A stretch of 64,000 bases of DNA from Pyxidicoccus trucidator (lineage in GTDB: Bacteria > Myxococcota > Myxococcia > Myxococcales > Myxococcaceae): NCBI RefSeq assembly GCF_010894435.1, contig NZ_JAAIXZ010000010.1:206253-270252 (forward strand), read 5' to 3'. The notes under the pieces are model-generated. The model was not told where the DNA came from, did no database searches, and saw only the letters and a program-made list of their open reading frames with translations. Shown here in pieces: positions 1-8,978 of this stretch. Numbering within the stretch: the first letter of the stretch is position 1; each line of letters begins with the position of its first letter. Both the position numbers and the translations under genes were made by a program.

Positions 1-763
1 CGGACTGGCTCAGCCAGTCTTCGTCGCTGCAGGCCAGCAGGCTCCCGGCGGCCTGGAGCGCCGGAGTCCCCTGCTTGACGGCGAGAATGACAGACAACTG
101 GTGACTCTCCGCGCCTGGCATCTGACGTTGCGCGAGGGCCTTCAGGCGCCAGCGTGCCCCTGTAACTCCGAGCACCTCCGTCTGAGCGCACCTCCGGACC
201 GCTTCGGAGATGAGAGGGCCCACGCCCTCCTTGCCGTAGCGCTCCACCGCGACCTCCGCCGTCAGTCGCGCGGTGGGCAGTGGCACCCAGAGCCCCACCT
301 TCTTCAGCGTGTCGAGCTGGAGCGAGCCGCTCAATTCCTTGCGCGCCTTCACCTCCGCGCCCTGCTCCGGCAACAGCTTGAGCACGCGAAAGGCGTCTGG
401 ACTCTCCACTTCGGTGCTGAACTCCACGAGGCACTCGATGCGCGAGAAGCCCTGGCCCCTCATCGGGAACAGCGTCAGGGAAATGTCGACCTGCCACAGC
501 GAGTACCCATCAGGACAGGGCACCTCCAGACCCCGGTACGGCGTCACCGTCAGCTCGCGATGAAACGACACCAGCTCCGCGGTGGCCTGCTTGCGCAGCT
601 CGATGAAGTACTCCCCCAGGTGCGTGCCATCGCACAGGGCGGCGGACCGCGTGCTCAGCCGAAACGCGTCATGCACGGCCTCATCCCATCGCGGCAGGGA
701 ACCCACCGGAGGATGGACCTCCAGGAAGCGTTCGAGCGCCTCGCTCATCAGCTCATGGGACAT
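1..763 (-). CDS. Hypothetical protein, 3' end outside window
   Basis: The reading frame is open from an ATG at 763 to the left edge, giving 254 visible codons. GAGGAG lies four bases before the ATG. It begins MSHELMSEALERF and carries no signal peptide or obvious membrane segment; it is mixed alpha/beta in composition with few cysteines. I do not recognise the family. It is the third gene of a same-strand set with the membrane proteins at 810-1574 and 1578-2282; 46 bases separate it from its neighbour, so co-transcription is likely. It may be a soluble partner of those two proteins, but that is only context. Confidence 0.7.
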   Translation of the reverse strand, partial: MSHELMSEALERFLEVHPPVGSLPRWDEAVHDAFRLSTRSAALCDGTHLGEYFIELRKQATAELVSFHRELTVTPYRGLEVPCPDGYSLWQVDISLTLFPMRGQGFSRIECLVEFSTEVESPDAFRVLKLLPEQGAEVKARKELSGSLQLDTLKKVGLWVPLPTARLTAEVAVERYGKEGVGPLISEAVRRCAQTEVLGVTGARWRLKALAQRQMPGAESHQLSVILAVKQGTPALQAAGSLLACSDEDWLSQS

Positions 764-809
764 GGGGCTCCTCGCCGCGTCTCGTGGCCTGCCAGGACGC
801 CCGGAGCGG

Positions 810-1574
810 TCATCCGGTCTTCCTTCGCACCAGCGTCGCTCCTCCGTCCACCGCCGACTTCAGAGCCCCACGAATCGCATCCTGCGCCCGACCCGCGAGC
901 CGCAGCTCCAGCTTCACCAGCACCGGCACATCGGCCCGGCACTTCGGGCAGCGTGAGGCCTCCTTGCGAATGGACGCGCCGCACCCCGCCGGGCACGGCC
1001 GACGCGAGCGCCCCTCCAGCCGCCGCGCGAACAGCCCCGCCACCACGCACCCCACGGTGAAGACAATCACCAGCGCCAGGGCCAGCGGAGCAAACAAGAT
1101 GGCCGCCGCCGCCACGGCCAGGGCCACGAAGTCCTCCATGCGCAGCAGCCAGCGGTAGGGGTGGGCCAGGTCGGTCTCCAGATTTCCCACGCTGTCCTGC
1201 AGCCGCTGCCGCATCGAATAGGTCGCCACGGCGATGCCCGCGCCCACCGCGCCCACGGCCCACGGGGGGAGCTGCTCCGTTTGCACCCCCATCGAGGCCA
1301 TTGCCACCACCGCGCCGCTCGCGGCGCTCAGGCTGAACTGTGCCAGCCCCAGGAACAGGCGCAGGTCCGCGTCCCGCTGCGTGTACATCTCGAAGGCCAG
1401 CAGGGCGACGAAGGTCCCCATCGCCTCGGGAGTGGCCATCCACGCCATCTCAGGCGGCAGCGCCACGTAGTGGAAGTGCGAGGCCGCCGCCACCAGCAGC
1501 AGGCTGGCCCCGGCGCGCGTCCCGGACGCACTGCTCAGTCCGATGAGCTGGGAAAGGATTGCGAAGGAAATCAT
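810..1574 (-). CDS. DUF4126-like membrane protein with C-terminal zinc ribbon
   Basis: A 254-residue integral membrane protein. The first ~100 residues (LSSASGTRAGASLLLVAAAS, then ALPPEMAW) resemble the DUF4126 family, which has no assigned function; hydrophobic segments follow to about residue 190. The tail has a four-cysteine zinc-ribbon pattern (CPAGC about 195, then CPKC about 213) followed by a basic helix. GGGAGG sits seven bases before the ATG, inside the end of the upstream gene, and only three bases separate the two genes, so translation is probably coupled. The combination of a multi-pass membrane part with a cytoplasmic metal ribbon is unusual. The DUF4126 assignment is from memory of the family pattern. 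Confidence 0.7.
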   Translation of the reverse strand: MISFAILSQLIGLSSASGTRAGASLLLVAAASHFHYVALPPEMAWMATPEAMGTFVALLAFEMYTQRDADLRLFLGLAQFSLSAASGAVVAMASMGVQTEQLPPWAVGAVGAGIAVATYSMRQRLQDSVGNLETDLAHPYRWLLRMEDFVALAVAAAAILFAPLALALVIVFTVGCVVAGLFARRLEGRSRRPCPAGCGASIRKEASRCPKCRADVPVLVKLELRLAGRAQDAIRGALKSAVDGGATLVRRKTG

Positions 1575-1577
1575 GGC

Positions 1578-2282
1578 TCAGCCTCCCACCAGGCTGGAGA
1601 GGAGCCCACGCAGCACCCCGAGCTTCTCGAACAGCCACCACAGCAACATCACCGAGCCGACCGTGAAGACCAGCAGCGACGTCAGGAACCCCACCAGCAG
1701 CACCACCTCCCACCGCGCCATTGGGATTCCGCGCGCCTCGCGCTCCGTCTGCCACGCCAGGTAGCGGCGCGCGAAGATGCCCGCGGCGGCGACCTGGCCC
1801 GTGCTCAGCACCACCTTGGCCAGCGCTCCGACGGCGGGGATGAAGGTGAGCACCTCGCCCAGGAGGATGGCCGCCGCCACGAAGCAGCCCGCCGCCAGCC
1901 GCAGCGTCAGCTGTGAGACCTGCCTGCGCTGCGGCGTGAGCAGCTGCAGCGCCGGCTTCACCATCGTCACGCGAATCCACAGCAGCGCCGCCACGAGCAG
2001 CAGGGAGGTGAGCAGCGGGAACCAGCTCGCCGCCAGGCTCGCCACGGCCACCACGGTCACCGCCACCCAGAGCCGCGCCGAGGCGCGCTCCGTGGCGAGT
2101 TGATGCAGCACCTCCCGGTCCGTCGGGCTCGGGAGGGTCTGTTCGTCACACCGGGGGCACGGCCTGCCTCGCAGCACGGCGCCGCCCGGGATTTTCTCGG
2201 CGCAGCGGCGGCAGCGGCCGCCCAGCAGCAGCGCGAGCTCGTGCTCCTCGCCGCTGGCGACCGCGGTGGTGCTCATCGTCAC
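1578..2282 (-). CDS. Membrane protein with N-terminal zinc ribbon
   Basis: A 234-residue protein starting at GTG 2282 (GGGGGAAG five bases upstream; an in-frame ATG at 2276 is the alternative). The N-terminus has two CxxC pairs (CRRC near residue 24 and CPRC near 41), a zinc-ribbon arrangement, then about five hydrophobic segments from residue 70 to 225. No catalytic motif is visible. First gene of the set with 810-1574 and the partial gene at 1-763. Function unknown; the shared ribbon-plus-membrane architecture of the first two genes suggests they act together in the inner membrane. Confidence 0.7.
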   Translation of the reverse strand: MTMSTTAVASGEEHELALLLGGRCRRCAEKIPGGAVLRGRPCPRCDEQTLPSPTDREVLHQLATERASARLWVAVTVVAVASLAASWFPLLTSLLLVAALLWIRVTMVKPALQLLTPQRRQVSQLTLRLAAGCFVAAAILLGEVLTFIPAVGALAKVVLSTGQVAAAGIFARRYLAWQTEREARGIPMARWEVVLLVGFLTSLLVFTVGSVMLLWWLFEKLGVLRGLLSSLVGG

Positions 2283-2360
2283 GGTGACTTCCCCCTCATG
2301 CGGACGTCCCCGGCCTGCCTGGCGGGAACCGGCCCCTCCCGGAGCCTCCGGAGGGCGAGG

Positions 2361-3449
2361 TTACTGGCGCGTGAAGGTGATGCCAATGGGACGCACCAGC
2401 TCCCCCGTGGGCGGTACGAAGACGGCTCCGGTGTTGCCCGAGGAGGGAAGGGGCGCGTTCGTCCGTCCGTCGAAGCGGAGGAGGGCACCGCGCAGCTCGC
2501 CTCCCTGGGTGTTGTCGAACCCCACGGAATAGAGCCGGCCCTCGTCGTCGAAGGCGAGGCCGCCCAGGTTGTTCCCCGCCGGCACCGTGCCGGAGTAGTT
2601 CGTGGAGAGCGTGGCCTCCAGCGCGCCGCTCTCCAGGTCATGGCGCCGGATGTCATTGGCGAAGTCGCTGACGAACAGGTCGCACTCGCCACCGGAGCGC
2701 TCGCAGTCCGGCCCGAAGGCGAGGCCGAGCAGGCGGATGTAGCCCAGTCCCGCGGGCGAGAGCTCGGGCTGGTCGATGAAGACCTCGGACTGGCCCGTGG
2801 CGATGTCGAAGCGCAGCACCTGGCTGGGCAGCCCGGGGAAGGTGGGCTGACCGTCCACGGCGACGCTGCCCTGCGTGCTCACGTAGAGCCGTCCGGCCCT
2901 GTCAAAGGCCAGCGCGTTGGGGCCGTTGAGTCCCCCCGGCGCTCCGTTCCCCGTGGCGAACACGTCGATGAAGCTCCCCGTCTCCGCGTCGAAGCGGAGG
3001 ATGCGGTCGGTGAGGAGGCTGCTGACGTAGAGCCGGTCATCCGGCCCGAAGGCGAGGCCCGTCGGGCGCACCAGACTCCGAGCCACCGCGAACACGGTGA
3101 GGAACTCCCCCGTCTGCCCGTCGTAGCGGACGATGGCCGAGTTCTCCGTCGTGTCCCCACTGGACACGAACAGGTCGCCCCCCTGATTGAAGACCAGCGC
3201 ATCCGGAGCGATGAGGCCCGCGGGGCCATCGTCCTCGATGAAGTCCCCGAGGAACTCGCCCGTCCGGGCGTCGAACCGCACCACGTTGTCCGCGCGGCTG
3301 TTGCCGATGAGCAGCACTCCGCGGCCGGCGGGTGTCTCCGGCTCGACCTCGCCGCAGCCCCCGGTGAAGGCCACGGTGAAGGCCACCAGGGCGGCGAGGC
3401 GAAGCGGAGCGCGTGAGGAGGTCCGCGGCGCAATCAAACGTCGATTCAT
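2361..3449 (-). CDS. Beta-propeller (NHL/SMP-30-like) lipoprotein
   Basis: 362 residues from ATG 3449. The frame is open further upstream, but this start gives a clean lipoprotein signal: basic n-region, hydrophobic core ALVAFTVAF and lipobox TGGC. The mature part consists of repeated blades of the type GPDDRLYVSSLLTDRILRFD and FDRAGRLYVST, as in NHL, Vgb and SMP-30-like six-bladed propellers; six or so blades are recognisable. Such proteins bind ligands or act as lactonases or lyases, but I see no conserved metal-site set to choose between these. Convention places it in the outer or inner membrane facing the periplasm. It is divergent from the PilZ activator at 3725, with a 275-base intergenic region. 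Confidence 0.75.
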   Translation of the reverse strand: MNRRLIAPRTSSRAPLRLAALVAFTVAFTGGCGEVEPETPAGRGVLLIGNSRADNVVRFDARTGEFLGDFIEDDGPAGLIAPDALVFNQGGDLFVSSGDTTENSAIVRYDGQTGEFLTVFAVARSLVRPTGLAFGPDDRLYVSSLLTDRILRFDAETGSFIDVFATGNGAPGGLNGPNALAFDRAGRLYVSTQGSVAVDGQPTFPGLPSQVLRFDIATGQSEVFIDQPELSPAGLGYIRLLGLAFGPDCERSGGECDLFVSDFANDIRRHDLESGALEATLSTNYSGTVPAGNNLGGLAFDDEGRLYSVGFDNTQGGELRGALLRFDGRTNAPLPSSGNTGAVFVPPTGELVRPIGITFTRQ

Positions 3450-3724
3450 GCGGCACACGATAGGAAATGCCCGGCTCGCCCGGCCGCGGAACTCCCAGGG
3501 ACACGGAGAGATATCGACCACGCGACTCCCGGTACGTCCCCACGGTCCGCCATCCGGACGGGCGGTGCGGGCTTCTCCGGAGCGGCGCTGCGTCACTTCC
3601 GCCACTCCTGGAAGGAGCGGACCGTGAAGCGCACACCCACCCCGCGCGCGAGTGATGGGTGCTGAATCCTCTTTTGCGGCAATTTCCCGTCAGAGCTTCA
3701 TCCCTGGAGTAGAGTGCGCCACCC

Positions 3725-5512
<1,788 letters not shown>

Positions 5513-5519
5513 CGCCGCC

Positions 5520-6911
5520 TCAGTGGCTGCGCACCCACTGGAGCATCGGCTTCCAGACGCGCTCGCGCGCGTCGTCCGCGAGGAACAGGTCCGCGTGCCC
5601 GTAGTCCAGGGCGCGCGCCGACTCCGGCAGCGTGCGCGCGATGAGGACGGTGACGTCCTGGCTGCCCAGCTGCGTGAGGCTGTGCTCGCCGTAGCGGCCC
5701 ACGCCTCCCGCGGCGCCCACGTACAGCACCGGCACCTTCACCCGGCTCAGGTGGTCGTCGTAGGGCACGTCCAGGCCGCACGCCCAGGCGTCCGACTCCA
5801 CCACCTCGTTGAGGCTCTGGTAGGGCGCGGCGCGCTGGCTGTACTCATAGACGTACTCCTCACGGGTGAAGACCAGCGAGGCCGGAAGCCCCGTGGCGTC
5901 CGGCGCCCCGGCCATCAGGTGGTAGCCCGGGGCGACGGGCTTCAAGGGCGCCAGCAGCGCGCCCGTGGCCGCCGCGGAGACGATGGCCACCTTCCGGTTG
6001 GAGGGGATGCCGGTGCCGGGGCCGAACACGTCCTCCGGCAGCAGCGGCGACGGCGCGCTCGGCGCCGTCTCGGCGAGGAAGCCGATGGTCTGCAGGGTGA
6101 TGCCGGGCGCGGGGCCGAGAAGCCCGCCCTCCACGCGGCCCGCCTGCCGCGCCGCGCTCAGCACGGCGTGGCGCTCGCAGGCCCAGTCCCGCTGCTCCGC
6201 GTCCTGGGGGGAGTAGCGCACCGCCATGTCCACGGGGATGAAGCCGTCCACCTGGCGCAGTGCGCGCGGCAGCCGCGCCTCCAGGTTCAGGTACGCATAG
6301 GTCACCGCCGCGCCCCGGCTCCACCCCATCAGGTGCAGCGCGCCCGCGCCGCTCCGCGTCGCCAGGCGCACCGCCCGCGCCACCGTCAGGCCCGTGCCCA
6401 CGTCCTGGGCGTGCGTGCCCAGCGTCCAGTTCGCCATGAAGGAGAAGTCCTGCGTGGCCTGGGGCACCCCCACCCACCGCAAATCGATGCCCCACACGTC
6501 CACGCCCTCCTTCGCCATATAGGCGGCGATGGAGTGGTCTACCGGCACGTGCGCCGAGCCCACGCTGGAGAGGAAGGCCGCCTCGAAGCCCCAGCCGTCG
6601 CCGTGCACCATGAAGACCGAGCGGGTCGCCCGCGCCGGCCGCCAGGCCGCGTCCTCACGCACCACCCGGTGGAGGGTGACGAAGTCGTGCGCGCCCGCGC
6701 CCACCCGGACCCGGAACCGGTAGTGCGCCACGTCGCCGAACAGGGTGTCCCGCGTGACGAGTGGGGCGGACACCTGGGCCGCGCCCACACCTTCCAGGGG
6801 GGCCGCCGCGGAGACGACGTGTTGCAACTCTTCGGCGGCTGCCACCTCGCCACCGCCACAACCGAGTGCCAGATTGGCCAGCGCAACACAGAGAATGAAC
6901 CAGGAACGCAT
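5520..6911 (-). CDS. Alpha/beta-hydrolase lipoprotein
   Basis: 463 residues from ATG 6911, chosen because it starts a lipoprotein signal (MRSWFILCVALANLALGC). The catalytic fold is an alpha/beta hydrolase: the nucleophile elbow G-W-S-R-G is near residue 205, preceded by an oxyanion-type strand with the sequence HGDGWG, and late Asp (LPESARALDYGHADLFL) and His candidates close the triad. The overall shape recalls polyhydroxyalkanoate synthase/depolymerase-type or cholesterol-esterase-type hydrolases. Substrate unknown. It ends seven bases from the convergent PilZ activator gene, so the two transcripts probably run into each other. Confidence 0.78.
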   Translation of the reverse strand: MRSWFILCVALANLALGCGGGEVAAAEELQHVVSAAAPLEGVGAAQVSAPLVTRDTLFGDVAHYRFRVRVGAGAHDFVTLHRVVREDAAWRPARATRSVFMVHGDGWGFEAAFLSSVGSAHVPVDHSIAAYMAKEGVDVWGIDLRWVGVPQATQDFSFMANWTLGTHAQDVGTGLTVARAVRLATRSGAGALHLMGWSRGAAVTYAYLNLEARLPRALRQVDGFIPVDMAVRYSPQDAEQRDWACERHAVLSAARQAGRVEGGLLGPAPGITLQTIGFLAETAPSAPSPLLPEDVFGPGTGIPSNRKVAIVSAAATGALLAPLKPVAPGYHLMAGAPDATGLPASLVFTREEYVYEYSQRAAPYQSLNEVVESDAWACGLDVPYDDHLSRVKVPVLYVGAAGGVGRYGEHSLTQLGSQDVTVLIARTLPESARALDYGHADLFLADDARERVWKPMLQWVRSH

Positions 6912-7394
6912 ACAGACCTCAAAACCAGCGGAAGGGGTTGGGGGAGCCGTCACCGCCGGCCCAGGACTCCCCCGTCGTGTCGCCCTCTGAGCAGAATCCA
7001 AGCCACCCCCCAAACGCCTGGAATCCCTGGAGTGCCCTCCAGTCGTGGGCTTCACGCGTGAAGGCCACTCTGGATCGAACCCCTGACATGCCCTGCCAGG
7101 TACGGGACTTCCGTGCCTGCTTCATCACTGAAGCGGGCACGTCACCCGTGCGCCACCTCGCGGGAGCGAGGCACCACCGGGCAGCGCATGTCATTGGGGG
7201 CGACGAGCGTGCGCCAATAAACACATGACAGGAGATCCAGCAAGGGCCGTTTAATCCTGGAGGACGGCACGCCTGCCTGGGTCCTGACAGCACCAGCGGG
7301 TGTCAGGGGATGCTGAACACACGGGTCCTTCCGGCCCTCGCCGCCCTCCAGGGGAGGGCGCACCTGGGTGTCATCGCCCTACCCGGGAGGCCTC
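6912..7394. other. Intergenic region with two inverted repeats
   Basis: 483 bases between the divergent hydrolase and ThiF-like genes with no convincing reading frame. It contains a perfect 14-bp palindrome CTTCACGCGTGAAG at 7050-7063 and an inverted repeat CCTGACA/TGTCAGG (7283-7289 and 7301-7307). Both promoters must lie here; the second repeat is about 90 bases before the ThiF-like start and may be an operator or leader hairpin. Confidence 0.4.
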
Positions 7395-8225
7395 ATGGTG
7401 GAGCCGCGTTTCCAGCGCAACCTCGGAGTCATTGGTCCTGAAACGATGGAGCGGCTGTCGCGCACGCACGTGCTCGTCGCCGGAGTGGGAGGGGCCGGAG
7501 GGCAGTGCGCGGTGGACCTGGCCCGGCTGGGCTTCGGCGCCGTCACGCTCGCGGACTTCGACATCTACGAGCGGCACAACATGAACCGGCAGGCAGGCTG
7601 CTTCGAGAGCACGCTGGGGCAGCCGAAGGTGGAGGTGGTGGGGCGCATGTGCCTGGACATCCACCCGGACCTGCGGCTGCGGCAGCTGGGCGAGGGAATC
7701 ACCGACGACAACGCGGAGGCGGTGCTCGCGGGCGGCGCGGGCCTGCCCCCGGTGGACTTCGTGGTGGAGGTCATCGACATCGCGGGCGCGCGGGCGAAGC
7801 AGGCGCTCCACCGTGCCTGCCGCCAGCGCGGCGTGCCCGTCATGACGGGGCTGATGCTGGGCTTCGGCGCGGCGCTGCATGTCTTCCAGCCGGACGCGCC
7901 GCTCTACGAGGCGCTCTACTTCCTGCCGGATGGCCGCATCGACCTGCCGGCCATCATCCCCCACCTGGGCAGCTACATGCTCCAGGAGTACATGGACGCG
8001 TGCTACCAGGGCCAGGGGCACGCGCCCACGTGCGTGGTGGGGGCCACCACCGCGGCGGGGATGATGGTGAGCGAGCTGGTGCGCGGGGTGATGCTCGGCC
8101 CGCGCGCCATGGTGTCCTGGCCCGAGTACCTCTACGTGGACCTCTTCGACCACCGCTACGTCCGGGCCTCGATTCAGCCCGGCCGCCAGCTCACACCACG
8201 CCGCGCGTCCGCGCCTCGTGGATGA
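7395..8225 (+). CDS. ThiF/E1-like adenylyltransferase family protein
   Basis: 276 residues from ATG 7395, preceded by GGGAGG; a GTG nine codons upstream is the alternative. It has the E1/ThiF/MoeB fold: nucleotide-binding loop GVGGAGGQ near residues 30-37, the acidic strand end DFDIYERHNMNRQ (Asp binds ATP ribose, Arg/Gln contact phosphates), and a later EVIDIAGARAK segment. Family members adenylate the C-terminus of ubiquitin-like sulfur carriers or make tRNA modifications (TcdA). The usual catalytic Cys and CxxC zinc pairs are not evident; candidates are C54 and C226 only by position. No sulfur-carrier gene is adjacent, so the partner is unknown. The last 35 bases overlap the convergent gene at 8191. 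Confidence 0.8.
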   Translation: MVEPRFQRNLGVIGPETMERLSRTHVLVAGVGGAGGQCAVDLARLGFGAVTLADFDIYERHNMNRQAGCFESTLGQPKVEVVGRMCLDIHPDLRLRQLGEGITDDNAEAVLAGGAGLPPVDFVVEVIDIAGARAKQALHRACRQRGVPVMTGLMLGFGAALHVFQPDAPLYEALYFLPDGRIDLPAIIPHLGSYMLQEYMDACYQGQGHAPTCVVGATTAAGMMVSELVRGVMLGPRAMVSWPEYLYVDLFDHRYVRASIQPGRQLTPRRASAPRG

Positions 8226-8637
8226 CCTTCACGCCGTCCACGCCCAGCCGCTGGCTGAGGTACGGCGCCACCTGGTCCGCGTGCTTGTGCAGGCGGTGGT
8301 AGGCCTCGTCGTTGGTGCGCGTGACGAGGTTGATGCCGGAGATGATGACCCGCTGGAGGTTGTAATGGAGGTCACTGCCCTCGAGGATGGCGTGGATCTC
8401 CGAGAAGAGGGGCCGCACGTCCGACTGGAGGTTGGACAGGTGGCGGCGCTGCTCGGTGTTGGGCACGGAGGACCTGGGATTCAGGCTCGCCACCAGCACG
8501 AGCGGTGGCCTGAGCTGCTCGTAGACGTCCTTCATCTCATTGAAGACGGCGTGAACCTCCTCCTGGCTGGGCGGCGCCTCCCAGCGGAGGAAGAAGACCC
8601 TGTCGATGATGGCTGTCTTGAAGACCGGCGTTGGCAT
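8191..8637 (-). CDS. Conserved hypothetical, STAS/SpoIIAA-like size
   Basis: 148 residues from ATG 8637 (GGGA five bases upstream); the frame continues to an ATG at 8733, but the first 32 residues there look non-coding. The protein is a single soluble alpha/beta domain starting PTPVFKTAIIDRVFFLRWEA, with a long central helix and a closing segment rich in His and charged residues. Size and the alternation of strands and helices recall STAS/SpoIIAA-like regulators, but I cannot assign the family. Its 3' end overlaps the end of the convergent ThiF-like gene by 35 bases. Confidence 0.65.
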   Translation of the reverse strand: MPTPVFKTAIIDRVFFLRWEAPPSQEEVHAVFNEMKDVYEQLRPPLVLVASLNPRSSVPNTEQRRHLSNLQSDVRPLFSEIHAILEGSDLHYNLQRVIISGINLVTRTNDEAYHRLHKHADQVAPYLSQRLGVDGVKVIHEARTRGVV

Positions 8638-8978
8638 GACGTCCCACTGCTCCTTCGCTCTAAAGACCGGGTGCTCCCGGTCCCCCCTCTCGCCAGGAAA
8701 CGCATGGCGCTGCCTGGCGGTCTGGCCGCCCATGGTGCGCGTGGCGGGGGGCGATGGAATCAGCCCCGGGGGCGGACATCGCCGGGAGGACAGAGGCGGC
8801 CCGCACGGCGGTGCCCGGTGTCGGGCTTCGGACGGAGGACCGCGAGCGGGAACGTGGCTCCAGCGGGACTCCCAGCAAGGCTCGGGGCCCGAGGCCGGAG
8901 GGCCTCGGACCCCGGGGGCCCGTCACTTCATGACTTCGGACAGGAACCCCTCACCGGAGGGAGGGGCCCCTGGAGACT
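8638..8978. other. Intergenic region with an 8-bp hairpin
   Basis: 341 bases between two minus-strand genes. The only clear structure is the perfect inverted repeat CCGAGGCC-GGAG-GGCCTCGG at 8889-8908, about 70 bases after the acylase stop codon. It lacks a T-run on either strand, so it may be an intrinsic-like or Rho-assisted 3' end of the acylase transcript. Confidence 0.35.
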
